Positions 1-12,600 of a stretch of DNA of 64,000 nucleotides are shown piece after piece. The stretch lies in the NCBI GenBank assembly GCA_023374025.1, contig SIJG01000074.1, forward strand, positions 383,253 through 447,252, written 5' to 3'. The translations under genes were made by a program, and so were the position numbers. The notes below the pieces were generated by a model. It made no database searches. It was not told the origin of the DNA and saw only the letters and a program-made list of their open reading frames with translations. This DNA comes from Heterodera schachtii. Its lineage: Eukaryota > Nematoda > Chromadorea > Rhabditida > Heteroderidae. The first letter of the stretch is position 1, and every line of letters starts with the position of its first letter.

Positions 1-250
1 TTATTAAGAAAAAACTTCAAGAATTTCGAGTTTTTTGCTTCTTTGGTATTTGTCTAATCGCGAAGCAACTGCTTAGAAAAAGCTTCTGAATGATACCAAC
101 AATGTTGGAATTGGATGACAAAGAAAAAAAAAGTTATAGTGGAAAAATATGCTGGGGCCCAACCTCGCCGGCGCAATGAGGTAAACCGAACAGAAAGTGT
201 CGAACATTTGCGCCTATGTCTAAAATTGCGTTCAAACTTACATTTTTTCA
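1..250. repeat. dispersed repeat, core A fragment
   Basis: This stretch matches the inner part of the inverted-repeat elements at 20241-20672 and 22542-22897. Shared phrases are GAATGATACCAA followed by TGTTGGA, a CAAAGAAAAA run, and GCTGGGGCCCA at 146-163, which is the inner end of the 20.2-kb element's terminus. It is an incomplete copy running off the left edge. No gene is seen in it. Confidence 0.6.
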
Positions 251-1049
251 ATCTTAGAGGTCTTAAACAGCGTTAAATTTGAGAAAACTCGTTTGCTTAG
301 TCCATCTAGGACTACAAAAATGTAAATTTGAACCCGATTTTAGACATAGGCGCAAATGTGAGTTAACCCAACAATTACACATTTTTTTACTGCTAAGTTA
401 TGGCGAAAGAAGCCCAAAATATTTTCCGAAAATTTTTGGCATTTTGGCAAATATTTTTATCAAAAAAAAGGACCAATTTTACCCTCGAACGGCTCAAATG
501 AATTGATTTTCAATTGTGGGGCGAAAATGATAAAGAATGTGATTTTTCTGGGATTTTTATGCATTAAGACACCGGATTTTCCAATTTTTATTTTTTACAA
601 ATATTTTGTCATTTTTTTTGGTTTTGTGGTTTCTATGATATATTTCAGCATTTTTTGGCACATATTTTATTGCATATTTCAGGATTAAAATCCGCTCTCT
701 AGTGTTCAATGATTTTTCGTTTTCTCTTTTTCTTTATTACTTTTCTCTTTTTTATGTTTTCTTCCTTTCCAATTTATACATTTTCGATCAGTTATTTATC
801 CAATTTTATCTATTATATTTTCGCATTAACACTGATTATTTTCCCTCTAAAATGCCTACGGTCCTTTTCGCCTTGGATTATTTTTTTTTTCAATTTTATT
901 GGTGAGTAAATGCTTTCTTTTTTTTTGATCATTTGGGTGAGAATTTTTAATGAAAAAATAATTTAATAATGAAGAAAAATTCCAAAAAGCGACAAAAATT
1001 TGATAGAAGGTGATAAATAGGGCTCCAATTTTTAGGTTTTTGCCTATTT

Positions 1050-1415
1050 AATTTTCATGAGGTCCAATTGGCCTGAAACGCACGAAAACATATTTGTTTT
1101 TTGGTGGCTTTTAAGCTACTTTCGAGTTATTAGTGTCTATTTTATGTCAGAAAACCTGATTCTTTGGTTACTTTTGGCATAACATTATTCAAACTTTAAG
1201 TTTTTTAATTTTTTTAGTATATTAGAAAACAATTAGAGCTATCGAATGACATCAAGAAATAAAAACTTGGTTGTTTTGACAAAAACTTATGAGCAGTTTT
1301 TTGTTGAAATTTTTCATTTGATGGTTTTTATATAACATAGAATTTGGTCAAACAAAAAAAAGTTAAGACCGCTTAAACTTAGCTCTGGCGCAATTGGCCC
1401 CAAACTGATCAGGAT
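1050..1415. repeat. degenerate core A-like repeat
   Basis: The stretch is AT-rich and carries weakened versions of the core A phrases (a run of TTTTTGGTGGC, then GCTATCGAATGACATCAAGA). It is bounded by related CAATTGGCC motifs near 1063 and 1391. It looks like an old copy of the element family in this window. Bases 250-1050 hold only AT-rich low-complexity sequence without credible exons. Confidence 0.35.
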
Positions 1416-1519
1416 CAGCAGCATTTGATAAATCAGTTCAGACCGAGACTAAGGTTGAAATAGCTTTCCAATATCAACGGTTCAGTAATGGCTCTCCCTC
1501 CCCTCCCCGGGTGACTCAC

Positions 1520-2257
1520 CCAAATGCCGATCAGATCGTATTGTGCCGCCCACAGACCGCGAACATTGATGTGACCGCCCTGGGAACGGAATTGGACCGC
1601 ATTTGGGGCCACGAAACTGAAGTTGAACCGGGGCGACTGGAAATGTTCGGTCGGGATTCGCAATTGACTGGCATTTACACGGCCTAAAAGGACAAATGAA
1701 TAGACGGAAATTTAGCATTGACGATTTGTGGGATCAATTAGACTGATTGGGGAGTAATATTGGAGAAGACATTAAATAGAGATCCAATCAATCAATTTTG
1801 GCACAAACCCATTTGAACGGCGGATATGTCAAAATGCCGTAATAACTTTTCGTGTCTCACGACTAGGCCAGAATTAGCGATCAACTATCTTCATAAGGGT
1901 ATTCTTTCTCGGACTGATCAGGATACTAAAGCGCCTCAAAAAGATGAATCCGTCTTATTCCCGGCATTCTGATCAGCAGACCGCTTGATCTCTCCGAACA
2001 ATTTTCACCGGCTTACCAGTGCCCGGTCCAGCGTCAATTGGCAGTGAAATTTGCGGGAAACATACTGACGGCAGTTCCCTCTCGACAATGCGATGGCCAA
2101 TGGAGCTGAAGAAGTCGAGGCCACGAGGCGAGAGACGAAGTGCCAAAGTTGGTGGAGAGAGCGCAGCGACGACGACGGCACGGAAAAATTGGGACACAAA
2201 AAGTAGGGAGAAGAGGAAAAAGCGAACGGAGCGGGAAGAGGGGGAGGAGGAGAACAT
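1520..2257 (-). CDS. LBP/BPI-family secreted protein, N-terminal part only
   Basis: Two minus-strand exons join cleanly: 2257-2017 (phase 1 end, donor GTAAGC) and 1683-1520 (acceptor TTTTAG, ends before GTGAGT). They give 135 residues. An N-terminal hydrophobic stretch (about residues 8-30) is a likely signal peptide. Then come the motifs LSPRGLDF, VERELPSV, PIDAGPGTG and, in exon 2, PRFNFSFVAPN with GLWAAQYDL. The order (kGLd, ElP, IP, sGpGtG, then P.f...SPNg...G.W) is the N-terminal barrel of lipopolysaccharide-binding/bactericidal permeability-increasing proteins, which bind lipids outside the cell. The rest of the family (about 300 more residues) is not found between 1 and 1519, where the sequence is repeat-derived. 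The gene either continues beyond the left edge or is truncated. Confidence 0.62.
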
Positions 2258-5125
2258 CAACAACAAATTGAGAATTTAAAAATAAAAATTTAAAAAAATA
2301 ATAATTTCAACGCAAATTTACAGGGCACGGCAAAACTGATCAATGTTTTGCCGGTTAAATGTGAAAATGCCAAACATCCGAACCGAAAAGTAATGCCAAA
2401 AGAAATGTTAAATTTTATGCTAACCCTGACGAGAAAAACGAAGAAGCGTTAATTAATGCTCTCCCACAATGAATCGGCCATTGTTCTGCTGAACCGATTA
2501 AAACTAATGAGGAATCCTTGAAATTTTATTTCAGGGGCCAATAATTTAGCAATGACAAATTATGGTTTGGAAATTATTGGGGCGGCATTGGGCGGGGGAA
2601 AGGAACGGCACGAAGGACATATCAGCAGCAGCACCGTCATCATCATCATATGTATTGGAATGACCCATCAGAATTAATTGTTTATTTTCTCATTAGGGAA
2701 TAATTTTTGGGGGTGGTGAATCGTCGGGGAGAGAGAGAGAGCTTTGATGGGCTAAAAAAGATTATGAAACAGAAAATGATGATAACACAAAAAGAGAAAA
2801 AAGAAAAGATAAATGACAAAATTTTGGAGGGGGAAAAGTGCCGAATTTTTCAAAATTGGAAATGCCACGAACAAAATTGGACTAATTGATCCGTGCGCAA
2901 GAAAAGACGGAATCTGAGATGGACCTGCTGGATTTTCAATCGTTACCAAAAATAAACAATTTTTTCAAGTGAAAAATTAAATAAAAAATATTTTGTTTTT
3001 AGTTTAAAAAACCAAAACAAAAAACAAACATAAAAATGTTGGACTCTGAAGTGAATTTTTTTTTCTTTCCAAGGTTGGTACTTTCTTGTTTTGAAGGCAC
3101 ACCCCATTAAAAAATGGAACAAAGTTTCAAATTAAACTGTAGGAATAATTTTGGGCGACACCACTATGGATTTTTGGTGGCATATGCAGTGAAATCCGAG
3201 AAATTTTTATGTATAGAGTGCCTGATCACATAGCTATTTATATTGAATTCTGTTTGCATTTTTTAAATGTGTGTGCCTTCAAAACAGGAAAGTACCCCAA
3301 GGCTTTTCTCAGTGCATAAAAAATTGAGAAATTTTATTTATTTTTACTTTAAATTTTAGTTTTCCTAAAATCCCATAACTCCGCCTGTTGTCTCTTTAAA
3401 GTTTTCCGAAGACTTTTCTAATTTTCTGTTTGCTGAGAAAAACTGCATGAAACAAAGTTAATCTTTACTGACCAACAGCAGTTTAACAATCTGTTGGAAT
3501 GAGTTAAAAGTTGACCAAATGTTCGTCGGTCAATAATTAATTAATTAATAATTCATTAATTAAATAATTAATATTTAATGAGTAAAATCAAATTAATAAA
3601 CACAAATAAATAGTGCATTAAATAAATAAGCCGATCGCTCCGTTCTCCACCAAAGACGTACTGTAAAAATTAATTTAAAATACGGTAAACGGTGTAAGTG
3701 ATTAATTAATTATCTCTACCGTAGCCTATAAATAAGTTCTGCAGAGTTCAATTATCAGTAATATTCTATTGTAAAATATGTGACAGTGCACTAAAAAAAG
3801 TAATAAATTGATTCAATTTGATCATTTTAATAGGGAAGGGACGCTAAAAAATAAATCAATTAAAATTGCATGATGAGAAATGTGATCGGTCAATGCGATT
3901 AAAAGCCAAACCGAAAATCAAAGATTTATGCCAAAACTCCAAAAAACAAAGCCCCAAAATCCAAAATCCGTGAACCAAAAACCATAAATTAAAGATTTCA
4001 GTTTGACTTTGACTATTTTGTTCCTTTTGAAGTTTTCTCTTTTGTCTGTTGTTTTTTTTTTTTTTTTGTTGAAAATGATTGACAATTGAAATAAGCGGGG
4101 GAAATCGCCCCAAGGGAATATTTGTGCCGTCACGGGCAAAACGATGTGCCAAAAATGCCACCACGAGCAGGCAGCAGCAGAAGTGTGAAAAGCCTTGCCA
4201 GTCGCATTATTCCATGTAATTTTTACTCGTACAATTTCTTATCCAATGTGATGATGATATTCCTGTTCCCGTAAAGTCCGGTGACGACAAGAAAATAAAA
4301 ACAAAACAAAACGCAAAAGGGTGGGGAGGATAAAGCCACCAAATAATTACGAAATCGACGGGGAGGGGGAGGAAAAGCGGCTAAAGCATTAACAATGTGT
4401 CGGTGATCAAGCAGTGAGTGGTGGGTGTCCACCCCGAATGCACAAAAGCAGAAGCCAGTCCCGGCCCTGGTTCTGTTGTTCTCGACAACGACGGTCACTC
4501 ACTTCACAGCGCAGGGACTGAGTTGACCGCCGGCGGACGGACACCGAAAAAAGAGAAAATCCCCCGGGGGGACACACAGAGAAATTATTGGGTGAGAATG
4601 AAAATGAATGGGTGAAGCAGGAAGCAACTGGGGCATGTGCTTCCTCTCTCTCTGTTGTTTAATCGGATTGGACAAACAAAAATGGACGAGAAAATCCCGT
4701 CGAAGCAACGAACAAATCCCAAATCCCCCGCGAGTTAGCCGACCGGTGGGGGGGGGGGGGGGCTAATGGGAAAACAATGGCTTGGCCACGGGGTCCTCTT
4801 AGGTAGGGGGGGGGGGACGGCTTGGCGCCATCGGCGTGAAAGTGGACTACTGGTGGGTGCTGGTGATGCTTTTCCTTCCCCCCCTTCCGGCCGGGTGGTC
4901 ATTTTTTGCTTTCGCGCGGACCCACGGGCGCCCGGAAGAACCGGCCGATCGGCGAGACACTTCCGGAACACCACCACCTCACATTAGTGGGTGCGAGTGT
5001 GTAATTGTTGTTGTTGCTGTTGTTGGTGCTGCTTGGCCTGCCGCCGATCAAAGAAATTTGATCGTCGTCTTTTGGTGGGTTGGCCAAGGGTCCGTCCGTC
5101 CGTCGGCGCCGCCGAGCGCGGGGCC
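2258..5125. other. intergenic region, no gene seen
   Basis: AT-rich up to about 4200, then GC-rich from about 4700 with homopolymer G runs (4746-4763, 4807-4816). Contains the MITE-like repeat at 3070-3302. Open frames here lack splice sites, conserved motifs or codon bias and appear to be chance. The GC-rich end is the upstream region of the proline-rich gene. Confidence 0.6.
3070..3302. mobile_element. short inverted-repeat element (MITE-like)
   Basis: The left end reads GGTTGGTACTTTCTTG then TTTTGAAGGCACAC. The right end is its imperfect reverse complement, GTGTGCCTTCAAAACAGG then AAAGTACC. The arms are about 33 bp and flank roughly 165 bp of AT-rich sequence without coding potential. This is the layout of a small non-autonomous DNA transposon. 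No clear target-site duplication was found. Confidence 0.6.
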
Positions 5126-5132
5126 TATAAAA
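5126..5132 (+). promoter_or_regulatory. TATA box
   Basis: CCTATAAAAGG lies in a GC-rich upstream region, about 100 bp before the first ATG at 5228 and 450 bp before the signal-peptide ATG at 5580. It is the best TATA match near any gene in the window and suggests strong, regulated transcription of the proline-rich gene. Not tested; inferred from motif and position. Confidence 0.5.
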
Positions 5133-5227
5133 GGTGGGGGAAAAGCGCGAATTGGACACACTTTTCATTTTGTCTTCCTTAAGCTCCCATTTGATCAGAG
5201 CAAAAAGCAGCACTCATTGTTCAAATA

Positions 5228-5358
5228 ATGATTAATGTGCAGCGGCAGAAGAAGAAGCAGGACAAAAGGCCGAACACCGTCGGCAGAGGAACAACAAAAA
5301 CAACAACGAGGAGAAGGAGTTGGAGCAGGACAAGAAGCACCAGCCGAAACAGCAGAAG
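5228..5358 (+). CDS. possible first exon of the proline-rich gene (alternative start)
   Basis: ATG at 5228 opens a 43-codon basic frame rich in Lys, Arg, Thr and Ser that ends before a GTGAAC donor at 5359. Splicing to the acceptor at 5539 (TATGATCAG) lands in the frame of the signal-peptide segment at 5580. The TATA box sits 100 bp upstream. If used, the protein would have a basic cytosolic tail ahead of the hydrophobic segment, making that segment a signal anchor. If not used, translation starts at 5580 and the protein is secreted. Confidence 0.35.
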
Positions 5359-5579
5359 GTGAACGACCAATGCCAATGGGCATTCTGTTGATTAGGTTTT
5401 CTGAAAGCAGGCATCATTGGAAATTAAGTGAAAATTTAATGCTTAATTACAATTATAATTGGAATGATCAAATTAATGATAATTTGCATTCATCAAAATG
5501 CTTAATATTTTTTTGTTGATTGCTTTTCGCTATGATCAGGCAGTCGGTGATCTATTCAGTCTTTTTTCGTGTGTTCAGA

Positions 5580-7833
5580 ATGGACGGTCGTTCCGACTTC
5601 ATCTTTACCTCCGTGTTGTTCCTTTTCTCATTCATTTGCCTGACGGATTGTGCGCTTGCGGCGGTTTGTCCTCATTATGCTATACAATTTCAACTGATCA
5701 ATACCAATCATACAACTTTAAAACCGATTAAAAATTCGAATTAAAAAAATCCTTTATTTTTCCATTCAAAGTGCCGGATTAAACCCCGACAAAATGGCCA
5801 ATTGTCCGATTTAAATTTGGCCGTTCTCAAAGAGTCCCTTTCAGTGGCCCGCCTCCTCCTACGCGCCATTCTTCGAAGGTGTGTTCGGCCGGCACTCAGT
5901 CCGGTACCATTAATGCCAACAAATTTAGGCGTCCGTCCGATGCGTTTTCCACCGCCGCCGATGCGTCCCCCGACTACGGTCACCGTAATGGCGCTGCCAC
6001 CACCGTTGCCGCCACCACCACCGCCTCCTCTTGCTGCGCCTCCATGCGTTCAAATACCGCCTGTGGTTCCACCGCCTACGCCTTTTGGTGCGCCTGCGTT
6101 TGATCCCTGCTTTCCGCCTCCACCGCCGCCCATGGCAATGCCTCCGCCGCCGCCCATGGCAATGCCTCCGCCGATGCCAGCGCCAATTCCGCCTGTGCCT
6201 TCAACATTTGTGCCGGCCGGACCCCCATTCATGGCAGACCTTGTGGTGCCTATGCCGCCTCCGCCGCTGCCTATGGCCACGCCACCGCTTCCACCACAGC
6301 AACCAATGCTAGGACCACCGTTTCCTCCTCCAATGATGGCACCGCCTCCGCCACCAATGCCAGGCCCACCGCTTCCTCCTCCGATGATGGCACCGCCTCC
6401 AGGACCACCGCTTCCTCCACCGATGATGTCACCACCGCTTCCGCCGCCAATGCCAGGCCCACCGCCTCCCCCTCCAATGATGGCACCGCCTCCGCCACCA
6501 ATGTCAGGCCCAATGGCACCGCTTCCGCCACCAATGTCAGGCCCAATGGCACCGCTTCCGCCACCAATGTCAGGCCCAATGGCACCGCCTCCGCCACCAA
6601 TGCCAAGCCCACCCTTTCCCCCACCGATGGTGGCACCACCACCAGGACCACCGATGATGTCACCACCGCTTCCGCCGCCAATGCCAGGCCCACCGCCTCC
6701 TCCTCCAATGATGGCACCGCCTCCACCACCGCCACCGCCATTTTCCGCCCCACCGCCTCCCGTGTTTATGATTTCGCCACTGCCTCCTCCTCCCCCTTTG
6801 TCCGCTCCGCCACTTCCACCGCCTCCTCCACCAATGTTCAGTCCACCGCCACCTCCGCTTCCCGTGTCATTTCCTGCCCCTGTTCCACTTCCGGTATTAG
6901 TCCTTTCGCTTTACGCCTCACTAAACGGTGCGTCCCTCCCTCTTTCAGCCGCTTGCATCGCCTCCCCCCGTTCCGTTCACGTCGCTGTTCAATTTCCCCC
7001 CATTGACTGTCCGGTGAGGCACTCGCGTTTAATCCCCCCCCCCCCCCGCTTTTCCGCTTTGAACCCTTCCGCTGCTGTCCCACAGTTTGGTCACACCTAT
7101 TCTTTCCGCTGGGCCGCTTCTGTTCAGTCCGCCCCCTCTTCCGCCTCCGGTGCCCGTCCCTCCGCCACCTCCGCCGCCTCCGATCATGTTCCAGCCTTTG
7201 TCTCCGCCGCAGGTTTGCCAACAATTTTGATGAGTACTTGACTTTCACTAATTTCAAAAAATGGCTGCTAAACTCTCGACTTTAGTCTTCAAAACCCGTG
7301 GGATTATTCATTTTTCCCAATCCATGGTTCAACTGAGTGCTTATTCGTCTCCAATATAATCTCAAGAAATCACTATCGGGGCTTAATGTCGAGATTATCG
7401 CCTACTTAGTCCTTCTGGGAGTAATTTTTGGCACATGAAATTCGAATTCGGAGTTGGTAAACCCTAACCATTAACACGCCCCCTTCGGCCGAAGGTGTTC
7501 TGTATCGCACCCGCTTACTGTGCGCCCCCGCTTCCGCCACCGCTTCCTCCGCCGCCGCCCCCTACCGTTGTAATGGCAATGCCACCGCCGCCTCCTCCGG
7601 TGGTGATGGCAATGCCACCGCCGCCGTTCGCCGCTTCGGCTCCGCTTCCGCCCCCGCCGCCTCCCTGCTTGCCGCCCTTCTGCGTCGAGGTGGTGCCACC
7701 GCCTGGCGCCATGGTCGCCGCCGCGGGCCCACCGCTGGCACCGTTTCCGTCGCCTCCACCGTACCCGCTGCACCGTAAACAGCACAAAATGGTCCGACAA
7801 CTGCGGCAGAAGCAAAAGAGCAACAACAATTGA
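5580..7833 (+). CDS. secreted proline-rich (extensin-like) repeat protein
   Basis: Five exons keep one open frame: 5580-5663, 5772-6893, 6949-7013, 7086-7212 and 7495-7833, giving 578 residues. The start was chosen because ATG 5580 begins a classic signal peptide (FIFTSVLFLFSFICLTDCALA). The mature part is dominated by Pro with Met, Ala, Leu and Gly in motifs such as PPPPMPGPP and PPPMMAP. A 33-bp unit is repeated head to tail near 6500-6600. The low-complexity frame continues only if the introns at 6894, 7014 and 7213 are removed, which supports them. The C-terminus is basic (KQHKMVRQLRQKQKSNNN). No enzyme domain is visible. A structural role in cuticle, eggshell or gland secretion is plausible but only inferred. 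Poly(A) signal at 7952. Confidence 0.6.
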
Positions 7834-7951
7834 AGCGATTGAAGAGAACGGAGAATTCGTTGCTACCGTATCCTCATGGCACTGCTGATACTGTATTTTG
7901 TTATATATGCCGTTGTTGTTTTTGTTGTTGTGCAAACTGTACTATATGCAT

Positions 7952-7957
7952 AATAAA
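7952..7957 (+). terminator. poly(A) signal of the proline-rich gene
   Basis: AATAAA lies 119 bp after the TGA of the proline-rich gene, within a T-rich 3' region. No other canonical signal occurs between stop and this site. Confidence 0.5.
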
Positions 7958-8585
7958 TATACTGTATGTTAAAACTGTGTATATTTAATAGGAAGGATTT
8001 AAGTTACAAGAGAAATTTTCAAGCTCGACTATAAAATAAATTTTTGAGATACAATTCATACAATATCCCATAATTCGGGGGACCGTTTTTTGGTAAATTT
8101 TAAACTTAGCATTAAACAATTAAAAAAATATATAATTATTTTCATGTTTAATTCATTTTGAACATAAAAAGCAGTTCCATATATGTGTAAAAATGCATTT
8201 TACTCCAATACTTTGACCATTTTATTGAAGGCTCAAAAATTAAAAAAAGAATAGGTATATTTTTATTTATTTTATTTTTAAATTTAGTATTTTTTGGAAG
8301 GGCATCAGAAAAATGTATGTATTTATAATTATGCAAATAATAATGATAATAAATATTTGGAGTTATTTATTATTTTAGGTACATTTTTCCCAACTGTTTG
8401 GGTAAGGGTTAGGCGTCGAAAAGCGCCGTCGGAAAAGTTTTCAATTCAATTAATTTGTTGCTTGCGGAAATTGGGCGGCTAAAAAGGGCCAACACAAAAC
8501 CAAATAAAAATGAAGCAAAAAGTGGTGAAAATTTATTTAATAAATAATTTGTTACACTTTTAAAATGTAGAACATAAAAGGTATC

Positions 8586-8655
8586 TCGCCCGATGGGACT
8601 CGAACCCACGCCCCTGCAATCCGTGCCGTGCTCTAACCAACTGAGCTACGGGCGC
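8586..8655 (-). tRNA. tRNA or tRNA-like sequence with atypical anticodon arm
   Basis: On the minus strand a 7-bp acceptor stem (GCGCCCG with CGGGCGA; first pair mismatched), a good D arm with A box (TAGCTCAGTTGGTTAGAGC) and a perfect T arm with B box (GTGGGTTCGAGTCCCAT) are present. Only 20 bases lie between the D stem and T stem, about three fewer than usual, and I cannot fold them into a 5-bp anticodon stem, so no amino acid is assigned. It may be a tRNA pseudogene or the head of a tRNA-derived SINE rather than a working tRNA. Confidence 0.5.
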
Positions 8656-9570
8656 TCCTTTAAGCGGTTCTCCCAAAAATTCAAAAATAGGATATTTGAT
8701 CCTTTTGCGATCCTTTCCAAAATTTTATTTATTTTTTCTGCTTTACCACCGAAACGCTTGAAATGAGCTTAATTTGCAATGTTTCACTTAAGAAAGATTC
8801 TATTTTTTGAGTTTGATGAAATATTTTCTTAAATATTTTTACATTTTTCTTAAATTATTTAAATATTTTAAAAATCCGGGCTCAAATTATTAGTAAAAAA
8901 AATCCAAATAAAATTTTCAATCAAATTTATTCAATAACTATTGAAATTTTAGAAAAATGTAAAAGTTATAAATATAAATGGTAAAAAAGGGTTTTTCTAT
9001 GTAAAAATGCACATAATCTGTGAGTGTGAAAGTGCTTATTGTTAGAAACTAATCAGCGGACGAAGTTTAAATAAATTAATAAATATAATTAATATTTATT
9101 GCTTTTTGCTAGTTGATCAGAAGCAGCAATTGATCAGTGAGCAAAAATGGGGAGAATTAATTAATTGTCCATCGGCGGAGTGTACAAATAACGGCGATGG
9201 ATAAAATTGTATATTAATTGTATGCAAATGACATGATAAATGTCATTTTTACATTGTATAATTAATTCTCTCCAAATTAATTTTAGGAAAAATGAAACTA
9301 TACAAATAAAATACATTAAAAACAAAGGTTGTATTCTCTCTCCTATTCAAAATGAATAAGTGATAAAGATAGACAACGGAAGGAAAGGCGAGAGAACGCA
9401 GAGAGTGTTGCCCCAGGCGAGATAAAGCGAGAACAGAGAAGCAAAGACAAGGAGTGTGCACGTTAGAAGAAGAGGAAAGTGAGACAGTTTAGCAGACACT
9501 ACACAAAACCCCTTGGGGGACCACGAAAAGCGACCGAATCATTGTGAAACGATCATAGAGACAATAAAAA
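8656..9570. other. intergenic, AT-rich, no gene seen
   Basis: Poly-A/T tracts and short open frames without splice context. Nothing recognisable apart from the GA microsatellite that follows. Confidence 0.55.
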
Positions 9571-9697
9571 GGAGAGAGAGAGAGAGTGAAGAGAGAGAAA
9601 AAGAGAGCGAAGGAGAGAGAGAGAGAAGGAGAGAGAGAGAGAGAGTGAAGAGAGAGAAAAAGAGAGCAAAGGAGAGAGAGAGAAGGAGAGAGAGAAA
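9571..9697. repeat. GA-rich microsatellite
   Basis: Interrupted (GA)n with a longer unit of about 60 bp (GAGAGTGAAGAGAGAGAAAA) repeated twice. It abuts the left end of the 645-bp satellite. Frames through it are low complexity and not genes. Confidence 0.85.
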
Positions 9698-9698
9698 C

Positions 9699-12600
9699 AA
9701 TTTTTCAATTTTCTATACGTCGTCGTCACATTTAAAAATAACGATGCCTCGTAGACGCATTCGATGGCAATATTCAGCCCAGCTATGTGTACAGAAAACC
9801 ATCCCTCCGTCGCTTACCATGTATTTGTTACGAAGATATTTCAAATTATGTTAATGACGATAAAGACTAGATAAAAATGATAGAAAACACCTTAGCGCTA
9901 CTACACGATCACAAAATCGTTTAGGAATACACACCATCGAATGAAAAATCTGGTCTCTACATTGTTTAGCTTTCAGCCTTAGGACAGAAATATATGAAAT
10001 GACAACAGGGAGAATGCTACAACATAATGAATACGATGTTACAAGACTACTTTTAGCGGCATATCCGTAATTTGTGCAACCCTTGTTATCGGTGAGATTA
10101 AATACATGATTAGAGAAATGCCAACCTTAGAAAATCAAGCCAAGCATAGCTCAAATCCATGTGGAAATCGCTGTTTCCTATTCGGGTTGATGCCAATCTT
10201 TATTTGACCTTTTTATCCTTTTACTCTAATATAGCCTTACTCGGCAATTCATAATGGTTTTGAGTATTTCACTTCCTAGAAGCATGAACCCAACTTTGTC
10301 AAACTGGTATTTCGGAAGCCCTGTAAATTTCTGAAATAGCACAATTTTTCAATTTTCTAGTACGTCGTCGTCACATTTAAAAATAACGATGCCTCGTAGA
10401 CGCATTCGATGGCAATATTCAGCCCAGCTATGTGTACAGAAAACCATCCCTCCGTCGCTTACCATGTATTTGTTACGAAGATATTTCAAGTTATGTTAAT
10501 GACGATAAAGACTAGATAAAAATGATAGAAAACACCTTAGCGCTACTACACTATCACAAAATCGTTTAGGAATACACACCATCGAATGAAAAATCTGGTC
10601 TCTACATTGTTTAGTTTTCAGCCTTATGACAGAAATATGAAATGATAACAGGGAGAATGCTACAACATAATGAATACGATGTTACAAGACTACTTTTAGC
10701 GGCATATCCGTAATTTGTGCAACCCTTGTTATCGGTGAGATTAAATACAGGATTAGAGAAATGCCAACATAAGAAAATCAAGCCAAGCATAGCTCAAAAC
10801 CATGTGGAAATCGCTGTTTCCTATTCGGGTTGATGCCAATCTTTATTTGACCTATTTATCCTTTTACTCTAATATAGCCTTACTAGGCAAATCCTAATGG
10901 TTTTGAGTATTTCACTTCCTAGAAGCATGAACCCAACTTTGTCAAACTGGTATTTCGGAAGCCCTGTAAATTTCTGAAATAGCACAATTTTTCAATTTTC
11001 TAGTACGTCGTCGTCACATTTAAAAATAACGATGCCTCGTAAACGCATTCGATGGCAATATTCAGCCCAGCTAAGTGTACAGAAAACCATCCCTCCGTCG
11101 CTTACCATGTATTTGTTACGAAGATATTTCAAGTTATGTTAATGACGATAAAGACTAGATAAAAATGATAGAAAACACCTTAGCGCTACTACACTATCAC
11201 AAAATCGTTTAGGAATACACACCATCGAATGAAAAATCTGGTCTCTACATTGTTTAGCTTTCAGCCTTAGGACAGAAATATATGAAATGACAACAGGGAG
11301 AATGCTACAACATAATGAATACGATGTTACAAGACTACTTTTAGCGGCATATCCGTAATTTGTGCAACCCTTGTTATCGGTGAGATTAAATACATGATTA
11401 GAGAAATGCCAACCTTAGAAAATCAAGCCAAGCATAGCTCAAATCCATGTGGAAATCGCTGTTTCCTATTCGGGTTGATGCCAATCTTTATTTGACCTTT
11501 TTATCCATTTACTCTAATATAGCCTTACTAGGCAAATCCTAATGGTTTTGAGTATTTCACTTCCTAGAAGCATGAACCCAACTTTGACAAACTGGTATTT
11601 CGGAAGCCCTTTAAATTTCTGAAATAGCACAATTTTTCAATTTTCTAGTACGTCGTCGTCACATTTAAAAATAACGATGCCTCGTAGACGCATTCGATGG
11701 CAATATTCAGCCCAGCTAAGTGTACAGAAAACCATCCCTCCGTCGCTTACCATGTATTTGTTACGAAGATATTTCAAGTTATGTTAATGACGATAAAGAC
11801 TAGATAAAAATGATAGAAAACACCTTAGCGCTACTACACTACTCTGGTCGCTACAATATCTAGCTTTCAGCCTTATGACAGAAATATGAAATGATAACAG
11901 GGAGAATGCTACAACATAATTAATACTATGTTACAAGACTACTTTTAGCGGCATATCCGTAATTTGTGCAACCCTTGTTATTTAAATACAGGATTAGAGA
12001 AATGCCAACATAGAAAATCAAGCCAAGCATAGCTCAAACCATGTGGATTTCAATTTTCTAGTATGTCATCGTAACAAATCGAAATACTGATGCATTGTAG
12101 ACGCATTCGATTGCAAAATTCAGCCCATCTACGTGTACAGAAAACCATCCCTCCGTCCGTACCATGTATTTGTTACGAAGATATGTCAAGTTAAGGTTAA
12201 TGACGATAAAGACTAGATAAAATGATAGAAAACATTAGCGCTACTCTGGTCTCTACATGTTTAGCTTTCAGCCTATGACAGAAATATGAAATGACAACAG
12301 GGAGAATGCTACAACATAATGAATACGATGTTACAAGGCTACTTTTAGCGGCACATCCGTAATTTGTGCAACCTTTATTATCAGTGAGATTAAACACAGG
12401 GTTAGAGAAATGCCAACCTAGCAAACGAAGCATAGCATAGCTGAAGCCCGTGTGGAAATCGCTGTTTTGCAATTTGGATTGGTGACAACCTTTATAGATA
12501 TTTTTATCCGTTTACTCTCATATAGCCTTTCTAGGCAAATTCTAAATGCTCTGGGTATTGCAATACCTAGAAGCATGAACTAAATGTTGCCAAACTGGAT

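Noticed and set aside
5879..5928. Possible 50-bp intron in the proline-rich gene
   Set aside because: Splice signals are good, but removal shifts the frame out of the proline-rich reading.
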